Shown piece after piece: positions 12,037 through 23,463 of a stretch of DNA of 64,000 nucleotides (the stretch's first letter is position 1; each line of letters begins with the position of its first letter). Position numbers and translations under genes: made by a program. The notes beneath the pieces were generated by a model. It had not been told where the DNA came from and did not search any database. It saw nothing but the letters and a program-made list of their open reading frames with translations. This DNA is from Xenopus tropicalis (lineage: Eukaryota; Chordata; Amphibia; Anura; Pipidae), in NCBI RefSeq assembly GCF_000004195.4, contig NC_030684.2:65283892-65347891 (forward strand), read 5' to 3'.

Positions 12037-12481
12037 TTAAAGGGGTTGTTCACCTTTAAATTAACTTTTACTATGACGTAACAATGATTTTTTTTTTCAT
12101 TTTTTATTATTTGATGGTTTTAAAGTTATTTAGTTTTTTATTCAGAAACTCTCCCGTTTGAAATTTCACCAGCTATGTGCTTGCTGGGGTCCAAATTACC
12201 CTAGCAACCAGGCATTGATCTGAATGAGAGCAGAAAATATGAATGGAAAAGAGTCTGAATACAAAGATGGGTAATAAAAAGTTGCAAAAACAATACAATT
12301 GTGGCCTTACGGCTGATGGGGTCAGTGACCCCCATTCGAGAGCTGGAAAAAGTCAGAAGTCAGAAGGCACATAATTCAAAAACTGCGAAAGAGAAAAAAT
12401 GAAGGCCAATTGAATAGTTTATTAGAAGTAGCTATTCTATAACTTGCTAAATGTTAATTTAAAGGTAATCCAACCCTTTAA
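12037..12481. mobile_element. T2/Kolobok-type MITE, TTTAAAGGGGTTGTTCACC family
   Basis: TTAA on both sides. The left end TTAAAGGGGTTGTTCACC is matched by the right end GGTAATCCAACCCTTTAA, with a second TTTAA-containing motif just inside each end (CACCTTTAAATTAAC / GTTAATTTAAAGGT). 445 bp, non-coding. Confidence 0.8.
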
Positions 12482-12709
12482 AATGAATGCTGTGCCATTA
12501 TGTACTGTTTGCCCTACATCCCTATTTCTTTCTTTTGTTGTGTAAAAAAAGGGTAATTATGTATAATCTTTCATATGGGAGACATCTGAGGGCTCAGAAG
12601 GAAAATATTTCCAGGGAGAATGTGTTAGAGTAAATTTCTATAAATTAATTAATATTTTAATGTAGTATTTATTTTAAGAACGCTCAAGTTTCCCAGAAGA
12701 TATATTTTT
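12482..12709. other. no gene seen
   Basis: AT-rich, unassigned. Confidence 0.3.
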
Positions 12710-13041
12710 ATCAATGCATTCATTGCCGAACAAATAAGCCATCAAATCAATTTGCTTTAAACTGAACCATTACAAATGGTATGTGGATCTTGATTTGTAT
12801 GCAACTTTGTATGCAATTAAGAGCAAATTGATTTATAGATTTATTCATATGTTGGGATTTGCAATGATACTTATAGTTTTAATATTTTAGTAGAACAAGT
12901 AACTGCTTGTTAAAAAATAACCCCAATTTCGTAAAAACAAAAAAACTTTTAATCAATGTAATCATTGACCTACTGAGCAAATAAGCTGTTATTACAAGTC
13001 GCAAATCAATTTGCTTAAAAGTGAACCATTAAAAATGTACG
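12710..13041. repeat. two diverged direct copies of an approximately 80-bp segment
   Basis: The segment at about 12710-12785 and the segment at about 12951-13041 share, in order, ATCAATG.A.TCATTG, a variant of CAAATAAGC, AATCAATTTGCTT and TGAACCATTA.AAATG. They are about 240 bp apart in the same orientation. No open frame. Confidence 0.65.
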
Positions 13042-13174
13042 CTGACTAATTTATATTTTAGTACAATAAGTAGCACTTCTGAAATGTTTGTTGAACAGAT
13101 AATTTGTTAATAAAATATTTCTTCTGCTTGTCTTTTCCATTTCACTGTTCCCTTTCCATTAAGCACCTTTCTGT

Positions 13175-13351
13175 CACCTCTGTCTGCAGAACCCTTATAG
13201 TGGAAAATGGGGATCAGATAGGAAATGAAAAAGCATTGAACAAATACTTTTAAGGGAAAATTATAAATAGCATGCAAAGGCAATGTCATCATAGATAGAA
13301 AAGGTATAGACAGGAAAAAAGGTTTAATTTTTGGTGTCAGTATCTCTTTAA
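13175..13351 (-). mobile_element. T2/Kolobok-type MITE fragment, GTGTCAGTATC family
   Basis: Reverse-oriented partial copy of the element at 26389-26748. It shares GGGGATCAGA.AGG, AATTATAAA and AATTTTTGGTGTCAGTATC and ends in TTTAA. The other half is missing. Confidence 0.7.
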
Positions 13352-13415
13352 TGAATAGACATTGTCTGCAGGCGTGGTATGTAGGTGTCTCCCCTCCCAC
13401 CCCCTACCCATGCCT

Positions 13416-13795
13416 TTAAGTAACAGTAACACCAAAAAGTAAATAATTAATATAATGAAAATATGATGCTTTGTTGCTCTACTCTGATAATACTGGTGTA
13501 TTTGCTTCAGAAACATTGATATAGTTTATATAAACCATGTATGGCAGCCATTTAGTCTGAAAAGAGGAGAAAAGGCACAGGTTGCATAGCAGGAAATAGA
13601 AAAAGTTACGTAGAATCCCATTGTATTCTATGGTGCTATGTAAATCTGAGCCTTTTTTTTCTTCTCCAGCTTAAAATGGCTGCCCCCATGGCTACACAGC
13701 AGCAGCTTGTTTATATAAACTATAATAGTCCTTCTGAAACAAACACAACATTTGTAACAGTGCAAGGCAACAGTACATTAGATTTAATTACTGCA
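13416..13795. mobile_element. T2/Kolobok-type MITE, TTAA-GTAACAGTAACACC copy, right end lost
   Basis: Same family as 7244-7650: AACAGTAACACCAAAAAG on the left, TGGCTGCCCCCATGGCTAC in the centre and AACAGTACATTAGATTTAAT on the right. The final CTGTTCCTTTAA end is absent, replaced by CTGCACCCCCTTACG. Confidence 0.8.
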
Positions 13796-14241
13796 CCCCC
13801 TTACGAAGCACTGTTTTCATAATTTTGACTATATATAGGGGGGAAGGGTTGTAATAAAAGTTTTCTTTGTGCAAACAGTTTTTCCTCTCTGCATATTTAA
13901 TATAATTTTGCAAACTGCAGAAACAGAAGAAAGGTTTTTAGTTCTAAAGTTTGTTTCAGTACCTACTTTATTCCTGTTTCTGCACCAAATTCAGTTTTTA
14001 GTCATAAAACTAAAATATCTTATCACATGCACCCAGCCTGTTTCACGGTTAATTGAGTTAATGGGCTTTGAATCTAAGAAGAGATAAAACCTGGAACCAA
14101 ATAGTAAATCAACAAATATTAAACAATTTTAAATCCAAGGGACTTTCACATGAAACTTCTGAGGCAGACAGTATGTGATAAACCTTTTGCAGACAGGGGG
14201 ATAATTACACTAGAGATCACGCATAAATCAGTCTGTTCACA
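13796..14241. other. no gene seen
   Basis: Unassigned sequence upstream of the CR1 copy. CR1 ORF1 could not be recognised here, so that copy is either 5'-truncated close to ORF2 or its ORF1 has decayed. Confidence 0.35.
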
Positions 14242-15165
14242 TTGTTCCTTGCTGTTTTGGACTGGAAACTGCGAAACAAATTAGAAACAAATTACATTAC
14301 TGCTACCGGAACCATTTTGCAACACATTGTGCCGCAAAAGACCGGAACCAGTATTAAATGTATGTTTACCAGTGCAAGGAGTCTGACTGGTAAAATGGGA
14401 GAGCTGGAGGTACTGGCGTTGGAGCGGAAATATGATGTGATTGGAGTTGCTGAAACTTGGTTGAATGAGTCTCATGACTGGGCAGTTAATATTGGGGGGT
14501 ATACATTGTTTCGGCGGGACAGGGGCAATAGAAAAGGAGGAGGAGTGTGTCTGTTCCTTAAGCAGGAATTAAAAGCAAATATTAAGGAGGAAGTGATGGG
14601 GGTAACAGAGGGAGCTGAATCCTTATGGGTTGAGCTTCTCACAGATAGTAAAGAATCTACCAAACTAATTGTAGGGATATGCTATAGACCCCCTAATGTA
14701 AGCGAAGAGGAGGAGGCCCAGCTCCTGTTGCAAATAGAAAAGGCTGTTAGTTTGGGGCAAGTTATAATAATGGGGGATTTTAATTACCCTGATATTGACT
14801 GGGGCAATAGTACTGCCAGGACAGTAAATGGGAACAAGTTTATAAACTTGCTGCATGACAACTTTATGTCACAGGTTGTTGAGGAGCCAACCAGGAACCA
14901 TGCTATACTAGATCTAGTGTTCTCTAATGACCCAGAACGTATAGCAAATGTGCAAGTGGTTGAACCCCTGGGTAATAGTGACCATAATGTTATTTCATTT
15001 GATGTTTGGTGCAGGAAACAAATTTACACGGGGGCAACAAAGACACTGAATTTTAGGAAGGCAAATTTTAGCTCCTTAAGGGCAGCGCTTCAGGGCATAG
15101 ATTGGGCATTATGTTTTCTGATAAAAACACAGAGCAGAAATGTTTGTCATTTAAAATTATATTAA
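14242..15165 (+). pseudogene. CR1 ORF2, endonuclease part (frame 1)
   Basis: This is the N-terminal endonuclease of a LINE ORF2 protein, the enzyme that nicks target DNA to prime reverse transcription. The first good ATG is at 14362, just before TSARSLTGKMGELE; the frame is open from 14242 without a Met that matches the intact relative. APE-type signatures in order are VIGVAETWLNESH, GGGVCLFLKQEL, GDFNYPDIDW and GNSDHNVISF, the last carrying the catalytic Asp-His pair. Around 15099-15105, just after LQGIDW, a single-base indel moves the sense into the frame of the next entry. The 19 codons after that point (ending CHLKLY) are out-of-frame noise. With this shift no full-length protein is made. 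Confidence 0.9.
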
Positions 15166-17069
15166 ATCATTACTGTTCTCAATTCATTCCATTAATAAGA
15201 AAAAGTAGAAGTGTTAAGAATCACCCTATGTGGCTTAACTCTGAGGTAAAGAAGTTAATAGGGAAAAAAAGGAAAGCTTTTAAGAAATATAAGTCAGAGG
15301 GGACAGTAGATGCGTTTAGTGAATATAAACACTATAACAAGTGTTGTAAAACAGCAATCCGGAAGGCAAAGATACAAAATGAGGAGCGCATCGCGGCCGA
15401 GGCCAAGACTAACCCCAAAAAGTTTTTTAAGTATATTCATAGTAAAAAGATGCAGGTTGAGGGTGTGGCCCCATTGAGTTATAATAACAATATGGTTACA
15501 GCGGATACAGAAAAGGCAGATGTGCTTAACCAGTTCTTTTCTTCTGTGTATACAGTAGAGGAGCCAGTGGGCCAAGTCCCACCCAATAGCTGCACTGTTG
15601 CCTCAGCTCCAACTACACAGTGGCTGGCACAGGATATGGTGCTTAAAGGGTTACACACAATAAATGTAAACAAGGCACCTGGGCCAGATGGAATACACCC
15701 TCGGGTACTGAGAGAGCTAGGGGCAGAATTGCAGTGGCCCTTGTTTCTGATATTCTCAGACTCTCTTTCATCAGGTATGGTACCTAGGGATTGGAAGAAG
15801 GCGAATGTCATTCCCATATTTAAAAAGGGAGTAAGATCTCAGCCTGGCAATTATAGGCCTGTAAGTTTGACATCCGTGGTGGGCAAGTTATTTGAAGGCT
15901 TGTTAAGGGATCACATTCAAAATTATGTAGTGGAGAATGCCATTATGAGCAGTAATCAGCATGGCTTTATGAAGGACAGGTCATGTCAGACCAATTTAAT
16001 TGCTTTTTATGATGAGGTAAGTAAGAAGCTGGACAGTGGGGATGCAGTAGATATAATCTATTTGGATTTTGCCAAAGCATTTGATACCGTTCCCCACAAA
16101 CGACTGCTTTCTAAGCTAAGGTCTATTGGTCTTAGTGAAGTCGTTTGCACATGGATAGAAAACTGGCTACAGGATCGGGTACAGAGGGTGGTTGTTAATG
16201 GCACATTCTTTACTTGGAGTAAGGTTCTCAGTGGGGTCCCTCAGGGTTCTGTACTGGGTCCACTTTTGTTTAATTTGTTCATAAATGACTTAGGGGAGGG
16301 TATTATGAGTAATGTATCAGTGTTTGCAGATGACACAAAACTATGCAGACCAGTCAATTCTATCCAGGATGTGACATCCCTGCAGCAGGATCTTGACCAA
16401 CTGGCAATCTGGGCAGCTAAGTGGCAGATGAGATTTAATGTGGATAAATGTAAGGTCATGCACCTGGGTTGTAAAAATATGCAAGCCACGTATACCCTTA
16501 ATGGGACTGCACTAGGCAAATCCATAATGGAGAAGGACCTTGGAGTCCTTGTAGATAATAAACTTGGCTGTAGCAAGCAATGCCAGGCAGCAGCTGCAAG
16601 GGCAAACAAGGTTTTGAGTTGTATTAAAAGGGGTATAGGTTCACGGGAGGAGGGGGTTATTCTTCCCCTTTACAGAGCGCTGGTAAGGCCCCATCTAGAA
16701 TATGCTGTTCAGTTTTGGTCTCCAGTGCTCAAACGGGACATTATTGAGTTAGAGAGGGTCCAGAGAAGGGCAACTAAGCTGGTAAAGGGTATGGAAAGTC
16801 TCAGTTATGAAGAAAGACTGGCCAAGTTGGGTCTGTTTACACTGGAGAAGAGGCGCTTAAGAGGTGACATGATAACTATGTATAAATATATAAAGGGATC
16901 ATATAATAACCTTTCTAATGTTTTATTTACCAGTAGGTCCTTCCAACGGACACGAGGGCACCCACTCCGTTTAGAAGAAGGGAGGTTCCATTTAAACATT
17001 CGGAAAGGATTTTTTACAGTGAGCTGTGAAGTTCTGGAATTCCCTCCCCGAATCAGTCGTGCTGGCTGA
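15102..17069 (+). pseudogene. CR1 ORF2, reverse transcriptase part (frame 2)
   Basis: This continues the preceding endonuclease after the frameshift. Reverse transcriptase blocks appear in order: NKAPGPDGIHPRVL, NYRPVSLTSVVGKLFEG, QHGFMKDRSCQTNL, IIYLDFAKAFDTVPHKRLL, GVPQGSVLGPLLFNLFIND and the catalytic VFADDTKL box. The thumb and C-terminal region follow (LGVLVDNKLGCSKQC, LYRALVRPHLEYAVQFWSP, VQRRATKLVKGM). A second frameshift near 17030, after FFTVS, ruins the last 45 or so codons: the expected KFWNSLPESVVLADT is readable in the next frame. The active-site aspartates are all present, so inactivation is by the two indels only. Confidence 0.92.
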
Positions 17070-17356
17070 TACATTATATAACTTTAAGAAGGGGCTGGAT
17101 GGATTCTTAGCAAGTGAGGGAATACAGGGTTATGGGAGATAGCTCTTAGTACTAGTTGATCCAGGGACTGGTCCGATTGCCATCTTGGAGTCAGGAAGGA
17201 ATTTTTTCCCCTCTGCGGCAAATTAGAGAGGCTTCAGATGGGGTTTTTTGCCTTCCTCTGGATCAACTAGTAGTTAGGCAGGTTATATATAGGCATTATG
17301 GTTGAACTTGATGGACGTATGTCTTTTTTCAACCCAACTTACTATGTTACTATGTA

Positions 17357-18021
17357 TGTAAAAGACATTCCAGTGTGAGGTCCCAAGTTTATGAATGTAT
17401 TACATTCTACAAATGTAGATTTAAATTAAGTATATATACTTAATATATATTTAATTCAAAATGACAAATTTGTTTTGTTGTTAATAAGAAAACACAATGT
17501 CCTTCTAAAGTTCAGACTAACTAAGATCAGCTAACAAAAGGGCAAGTTCTCAAGATATGTGGTAACATGGGGGTGCTTTGATGATATTTAATTTTCTTGC
17601 CTAAATCAGGAAATGACTAAATCTGAAAATCCTTTGATATCTGTTTCTTGACAATGAACTAAGATAGCTAAATGATTCGTGTTTACTTTAGTTTGTATAA
17701 AACTTATGTAAATAATAATTAGCCGGGGTAGAGTTCAGTAACACAGAGCTATGGACTTTGAAATCCATATCCACATACAGCACCCCAACAGCTTCAAAAA
17801 ACCCTTAACCTTCATCTGTTACATTTCTGACCTTACAAAATAGACTGATGTTAAACCTTAGAATGTTTCACTCCAAATGATCATGGTTACTTTTAGCTGC
17901 ATTTGACTGTGAGCTATTGGAAGAATCAGTGTAATATTGTTATCATCATGTCTCTTTGCCCCATACTGTAAAATACAGAATTTTTTAAATAGCTTCCTTG
18001 CTTTGAAAATATACCCTAATT
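17357..18021. other. no gene seen
   Basis: AT-rich, unassigned. Confidence 0.4.
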
Positions 18022-18290
18022 TAGTGATCCCCAACCAGTGGCTTAGGAGCAACATGTTGCTCACCACCCACTGTGATGTTGCTACCAGTGGCCTCAAAGC
18101 AGGTGGCCATTTTTAAATTTCTGGCTTGGAGGCAAGTTTTGGAAGCACAGACAGTTTTACTACAAGCAGTGCCTCCTGCAGGCTACCAGTTCATGGGCTA
18201 CCAAATAGCCAATCACATCCCTAATGTAGCACCCTCAAGTAAATCTTTTCACGCTTGTGTAGCTCACCAACATTTTTTACCTCTGAGTGT
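18022..18290. mobile_element. hAT-like MITE, right end lost
   Basis: The left end TTAGTGATCCCCAACCAG and the internal block GCCTCAAAGCAGGTGGCCATT match the copy at 51508-51764. The mirrored GGTTGGGGATC end is missing. Confidence 0.6.
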
Positions 18291-18339
18291 AAAAAAGTTT
18301 TGTTCAGTTCTGACTGATCCACACAGCCATCTTTGCCAT

Positions 18340-18720
18340 CTTTAAAGGTGTCTCAAGTCATGTTTTAAATTGATGAGTAGAATTACAAAAAAGTTTTTCA
18401 TAGACATTAACATCAGACAATTGCTGTGTTCTTGTCTATAATATGTTCGGTCTAGCAAGACTATTGAATTCCCTTTATCAGCAAGGTGTATACTCAGCAG
18501 TTGATCAATTTGTAGTGATCTTATAGCATCCCTCTCAGACTTTGTCAAATTCAAATAAAATTTACTTTTTGTTCTCCACAATTCATTAGTTTCCCTTTGA
18601 ACAATTTTACAGTATGTTTTAATAGAAGCAGCAGTATTAAGTGTGTCAAATGTGCTCACAGGGTGGAATTTCTCTCTCTGTATCTCATTATTATCCTTAA
18701 AAATTATCTCTCAATTTTAA
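18340..18720 (-). pseudogene. Penelope-like element ORF fragment, upstream of the RT core
   Basis: The minus-strand frame (18342-18659, readable a little further upstream) includes FHPVSTFDTLNTAAS, LTKSERDAIRSLQ and IHLADKGNSIVLLDRTYY. A Leu-Thr-x-x-Glu-Arg helix followed by R/H-x-ADKG-x-x-x-V-x-(L/M)DR-x-Y-Y is the hallmark of the N-terminal part of Penelope-like ORFs, before the reverse transcriptase palm. The palm itself is not present downstream. Its position relative to the GIY-YIG remnant at 20690 is the wrong way round for a single minus-strand element, so it is a separate copy. Confidence 0.75.
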
Positions 18721-19704
18721 CTTATGCTGAAATCTAAACTCTAATCCAAAGGCATCATTTTTTATAACTGGCACAAATGTGTGTGTGCGCACATGGTGAC
18801 TCAAGTTAAAGATTAAAGTACTGGTTTTATTTGTTGGTCTGCCCATTCAATTTACCACCACCACACCTGGTTTACTTTCTTTTCTTTTGCTTTCTCCTAA
18901 AAAATGGTTTTCCCCCACATACCATCCCTTCCTGTGTAGCATAAGGTATTAATGGTCAGGTAGTCTCAGAATCAGAAGAGGAGGAGTCTCCCAAACTATC
19001 AGTGATAGATACATTTCTCTCCCTTACATATATCTATTTCTTCTTTCAACCCCAGATCTTCCAATCAGCCACCCATATACCCTTCAATCCTTATAAACCT
19101 GATTCACCTTAGCCTGTTTACATGCAATTAACTTGATGATATTGCTGTACACTAGTATACAATTTATGTAACCAATTAGCTAACTGATCCGCTTTCAAAA
19201 TAGCTAAAGATGTTCAGTAATTTCAGATCACACTTTGGCTAATTCTCTGCCTGCCTCCTCAATCACAAGCAGAATGAGATCAGGTGAACATTTATTTCAG
19301 ATACCGCATCAGTGGCTAAAATTCGACATAAATGCCCTACAGTGGGCACATTCCACTTCCCTTTCTTTGAAAGTGTTCAACTGATTAAATACATCTCTTG
19401 GCAACTCACCAACAAGAGAATGCGTGTGGTGTCTTCCTGTGTAAATGCAAACTTGCATGACGTCCACATCAAAGCTCAGTGTATTCTGACCTTCCTCCAT
19501 CAGTGATCGTGTAACTGGTTCCCTTAACCGTGTGCGCCTAGACTTCCAATCCTCAAGGTAATCGCTTCACAACAAAGATTCACAGCCGTTACTCCTCGTC
19601 ACTTATTACTTGGGTGGACAATCATAAGCCAATTAAGGCCAATATACACTGCTTCTATCGGCATTCACCAATCAAAAAATACTGGCCGGGTGCTAACGAA
19701 CAAA
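18721..19704. other. no gene seen
   Basis: Unassigned sequence; the short frames at 19309-19506 overlap on both strands and show no domain. Confidence 0.4.
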
Positions 19705-19925
19705 ATAATATTGTAACGGAGTTACAGCTCTACGGGGCAGGGACCTCCTTCCTACTGTGTCTCATACCACATGGCACTTATATATATATATATACATATA
19801 TGTATTTATTGTATTTATTATATCACTTGTCCTCCCTGTGTGTAATTTTGTATTCTGTAAGACTGTACAGCGCTGCGTACCCTTGTGGCGCTTTATAAAT
19901 AAAGTTATACATACATACATACAAC
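19705..19925 (+). repeat. LINE/SINE-type 3' tail, GTACAGCGCTGCG...GCGCTTTATAAATAAA
   Basis: It carries ACGGGGCAGGGACCTCCTTC, GACTGTACAGCGCTGCG and GGCGCTTTATAAATAAAG, then ends in a TACA simple repeat. A TA tract (19779-19800) has expanded inside it. Related tails are at 25777 (minus) and 52515 (plus). The parent element is not assigned. Confidence 0.6.
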
Positions 19926-20011
19926 GGAGTGTAGGAAGCACTTACTCAAGATCTGCATAAGACGTTCACATATCTTTATTTAGTATGCATATCAAAGTGT
20001 TTAGATTCACC

Positions 20012-20050
20012 GAGGATCATTGTCAGGATAGTGATAGGAAATGAAGCACA
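20012..20050 (-). ncRNA. decayed hammerhead ribozyme-like motif in a PLE
   Basis: The minus strand reads CCTGACAATGATCC, then CTCGGTGAATCTAAAC. Against the hammerhead core CUGANGA...GAAA it has CUGACAA (G8 changed to A, the mark of CpG decay from CUGACGA) and UAAA for GAAA; stem II is only about 3 bp. It should not cleave. Weak alone, but it lies in a PLE remnant, where such motifs are known. Confidence 0.4.
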
Positions 20051-20129
20051 CATTTAAATACAAGTGTTAACCAATTAGTGCCTATTACCAGTTATAATTT
20101 AAATAAATGTAAAAATTGTGACACACTTA

Positions 20130-20398
20130 GGGGCACATTTACTAATCCACGAACGTCCGAAAAGCGCCCGAATTCGTTTTTTTCGTAATGATCGGTATTT
20201 TGCGACTTTTTCGATCGCTCAATACGAAAAAGTCACGACAATTCGCGAAAGTCGTAATGGCTATGAAAAAGTCGCGACAATTTGCGCAAGTCGTAACGGC
20301 TACAAAAAAGTCACAAAAAAATACGAAAAAGTCGCAAAATGTTCGTTTTCCAATCCGAATTTTTCCCATTTGGATTCGTGGATTAGTAAATCAGCCCC
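20130..20398. mobile_element. MITE of the GCGACTTTTTCG type, TTA target duplication
   Basis: The left end GGGGCACATTTACTAATCC mirrors the right end GGATTAGTAAATCAGCCCC, with TTA at 20127-20129 and 20399-20401. The inside is built of repeated CGAAAAAGTCACGACA/GTCGTAA words. 269 bp. A 3-bp TTA duplication would suit a PIF/Harbinger-type element, but the other copies show ATA, so the superfamily stays open. Its insertion splits the PLE remnant. Confidence 0.85.
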
Positions 20399-20689
20399 TT
20401 AGTGTTCATCTCATGGCATATTAAATTTACATCTAAAACATTTTAAAACATACACAACCCCAATGGACTTCAATAAAAGTGTCAAACTACTATTCTGCAG
20501 CACAGATGCCATACTAACCAATCATGTTATTTTAAAATGATTACTATCAGACCCAATGGGGACACAACCTACAATGGCACAATCCCTTAACAAAAAGATA
20601 TGTATTACCTACATGTAGTGTAATTAAGAACACTAATAAATACACAATAAAAATTAATTGAAGAGATATAGAAATACACATAATAACAC

Positions 20690-21125
20690 TAAATTCAATT
20701 TCATTGAGCCCTCGTGGGGCTTTTGTGTCCAATGTCCAGATCCATCCGGCCTCTTATTGTAGAAGTTTCTTATCTCTATCACCACCACGTAATAACGGAG
20801 GAATATGGTTAATGATGATTGCCCGCAGGGTAGGTAGTCAATGTATATGTTGCATAAAATGCCTCGCTAGAGAGATATCAGACTTTCCAGTGGCTAATGC
20901 CAGATGAATAGCAGACCTGTGATTGTTCATACGGGTACGAAACGATATATCAAGGTAATATAGGCCACAAGGGCACATAATGCTGTGAATTATGTGGTCA
21001 AACGTGCAAGACTATATTGAATATGAAACCTCTTCTCATTATGAGGATGGGAAAAAGTATTGCGTATAAGCAAGCATCGGCAAGTCTTACAGCCCCACAT
21101 CGAAAACACCCAGGCTTATTAGTCC
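20690..21125 (-). pseudogene. PLE GIY-YIG-type endonuclease remnant
   Basis: Protein-like stretches on the minus strand, across stops and frameshifts, are: MCPCGLYYLDISFRTRMNNH (a GLYY box plus an Arg, about 20915-20975), HRSAIHLALATGKSDISLAR, RGGDRDKKLLQ and, after a stop, WIWTLDTKAPRGLNE (about 20695-20735). The final pattern GGDR...LLxxE..WIxxLxTxxPxGLNE is typical of Penelope-like elements, where this domain cuts the integration target. The catalytic region is broken, and only fragments of the Cys-rich linker before the GIY-YIG domain (GCFRCGA near 21110) are readable. Confidence 0.75.
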
Positions 21126-21133
21126 TTACCTGT

Positions 21134-21728
21134 ATATTTAGTATATATATATATATATTATAAATCATTCATCATATGAGAGCAGATGTGATTATATATT
21201 AATAATCATTCTTAATCCCAAGCACTATTCTTGTGCTACAGATTACTGCACATGCCAATGCTATTTTAAATTTTCATACTTTAAATGATCATTAACCTAA
21301 ACTCCAGCCATAAAACAAAGAATGACATTCAGTACGCAGGTTGCCAATTATTAATTGTCATCTTCTGTAAAAGGATTAATATATAACTGGTACAGATGAA
21401 TAATTAATACACCATTCATTAGTGAGTCATATCACCCTCTACCAAACTAAAAGGATAACAATTATTTATGAACTTTGCATCACTTAAAATGATATAAATC
21501 TTTCTTGGCATTTTAATTAAATTATCTTTTAAAATATACACATTAATTCAAACAAGTGAAGCCGATATCAATGCTATAAATGTGCATTGTGTAAAATACT
21601 TTAAATGCTTGTTATATATTTGCAGTTTGTAGATTTGAAAAATTAGGAAAAAAACATTATTTTTATACGTTAACGCTAATTTACCTGATAAATGGTATGC
21701 TCATTGCTCAGTAAAGGAGACACTGTAC
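21134..21728. other. no gene seen
   Basis: AT-rich sequence starting with a short TA tract (21145-21160). Confidence 0.4.
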
Positions 21729-22668
21729 TTAAAGGAGAAAAAAAACCCTAAAAATGAATATGGCTAGAAATGTCATATTATAAATATTCAGGTATTGGAC
21801 TTCTTCTCTGGAAAACCCTTTATCCAGAAAGTTCCGAGTTACAGAAAGGCCATCTCCCATAGACTCCATTTTAATCAAATAATTCACATTTTTAAAAATG
21901 ATTTCCTTTTTCTCTGTAATGATAAAACAGTACCTTGTACTTGATCCCAACTAAGATATAATTAATCCTTATTGGAGCCAAAACAATCCTATTGGATTTA
22001 ATTACTGTTTAAAAATGTTTTTTTAGTAGACTTAAGGTAGGAGATCCGAATTACAAGAGACACCATTTCCGGAATAACCCAGGTCTCAAGCATTCTGGCT
22101 AACAGGTCCCATACTTGTACTAAACTGACTGCACTAGCCAAAAGTTTCAGCATATCTATAGTAGAAATGATATAGGCTTTACAGTTGTCACAGGAGCTCC
22201 CCATCCTGAATTCTGTTAGAACTGTCCGGGGCACTGCACATGCTTAGTGTAGCTTAGTGAAGCTGAGAATAGGGGCCGTCACAAATTATCAAGCAGAAAA
22301 TGAGACTGGTCTGTCATATAAACTGATGTTACATGGCTTATTATTGAATTCTGATTCTAACTGCACTGGTTTCTGTGATGCCATGTAATGTGAATGTGAA
22401 TGTATAACTAATCAGCCTTATACTGTTACATTTATATTCTGTATATACAGTATATTGTGCATCGGTCCCTAAGCTCAGTAACTGACAGCAGCACAGAGCA
22501 TGTGCAGGGAATCAGCAGAAAAGAAGATGGGAAGCTACTGGGGCATATTTGGGGCACAGATTGTCCCTGCTAAAGGGATGTGGTTGCCGTGGTCTTGTAC
22601 AGAAGCCCAAAACATAATGTACAACATTTCTAGCCTATTTATTTATTTAGGCTTTAGTTCTCCTTTAA
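21729..22668. mobile_element. T2/Kolobok-type MITE, TTAAAGGAG...CTCCTTTAA family, with nested insertion
   Basis: TTAA at 21729-21732 and 22665-22668. The left end TTAAAGGAGAAAAAAAACCC mirrors the right end TTTAGTTCTCCTTTAA. After removal of the nested repeat at 21789-22119 the element is about 610 bp. Its right part (from about 22225: AAATTATCAAGCAG, TATACAGTATATTGTG, GAAGCCCAAAACATAAT) matches the copy at 55999. The open frame at 22500-22718 is accidental. Confidence 0.8.
21789..22119 (+). mobile_element. MITE-like repeat, CAGGTATGGGA-terminus family, copy 4 (nested)
   Basis: This is the most complete copy: it starts CAGGTATTGGAC and ends GGTCCCATACTTGTA. It interrupts the T2 MITE between CATATTATAAATATT and CTAAACTGACTGCAC. 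Internal blocks are as in the copies at 441 and 1756. Confidence 0.8.
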
Positions 22669-23207
22669 TACCAGCTTTGTGCACCCTGCATTTACTGATG
22701 CTTCAAAGAGTCTTGTGAATGACACACAGGTATGGGGATGTTTCACCTTCATGTTTCAGCCAATGTCAAGTACACATCCTTTCACCCCATACAACAGGCA
22801 CATACATTTGACAGTTCAGCATCAGAAGTAAAAAAACAGGGACAAAGTTACATTGTGTGCAACAAACATGACAATTTTAACCTTTTCTTTTTTTTTCATT
22901 TGTAACTTGTTACCACAAGTTAATTGCCACGCTTTAAGACAGGAGGAAGAAAGCCTCTGTATTGTAGAGAAGATGGGCTCTACAATCAGCTCTATGTCAG
23001 TGGCATACAGAGAACGTGCTGGGCCTTCAAGAAATCTGTGCCAAAGTTCTGTGCGTCCTCTACAAATATTAAGAATCTACAGACACAATTAGAAGGGAAC
23101 AGCCTATTCACAATGGTTAGGTACTGCACATAAGTGCTAGAGTTCTAAGAGACAGGATCTGAGTTTGCCTAGAATTCTAGAGGTAAGGGAAAGTGAAATA
23201 AAAAGGT
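22669..23207. other. no gene seen
   Basis: Unassigned; frames at 22853-23133 show no domain. Confidence 0.4.
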
Positions 23208-23463
23208 TTAAAGGAGAAAGAAAGGTAAAAACTAAGTAAGCTTTATCAGAAAGGTCTATGTAAATACAGCCATAAGCACTTACAGAAATGCTGCACTGAC
23301 TTCTCTGTCAAAAGATTAGTTGTGTCTGTTTTCCTCTGCCAGAGACATGCAGCTCACTGCTGTCTCCTCTCTCCTGCTCCCCCCTCCCTCAAGAATGCTA
23401 AGAACTCACTCCTCCCCCCTTAGGAATGTGGATCTGAGCCAATCTGCAGGAAGCTGACTTATA

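Larger units (their letters stand above)
14242..17356 (+). mobile_element. CR1-type non-LTR retrotransposon, near-complete ORF2 with frameshifts
   Basis: It contains an apurinic endonuclease domain, a reverse transcriptase domain and a 3' UTR ending GGTTGAACTTGATGGACG...TTCAACCCAACTTACTATG, which resembles the conserved CR1 3' end. The 3' UTR (17112-17350) carries GGAAGGAATTTTTTCCCC, a block absent from the copy at 40394, so the two copies belong to different subfamilies. The 5' border is uncertain and no ORF1 is visible. Confidence 0.9.
19926..21133 (-). mobile_element. Penelope-like element remnant, 3' half, interrupted by a MITE
   Basis: Reading the minus strand from 21133: a decayed GIY-YIG-like endonuclease region (21125-20690), then non-coding sequence, a decayed hammerhead-like motif (20050-20012) and the end next to the TACA repeat at 19925. 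The GCGACTTTTTCG-type MITE at 20130-20398 sits inside, with TTA on both sides. The upstream reverse transcriptase part is missing; the upstream border abuts a TA repeat at 21145-21160. Confidence 0.7.
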
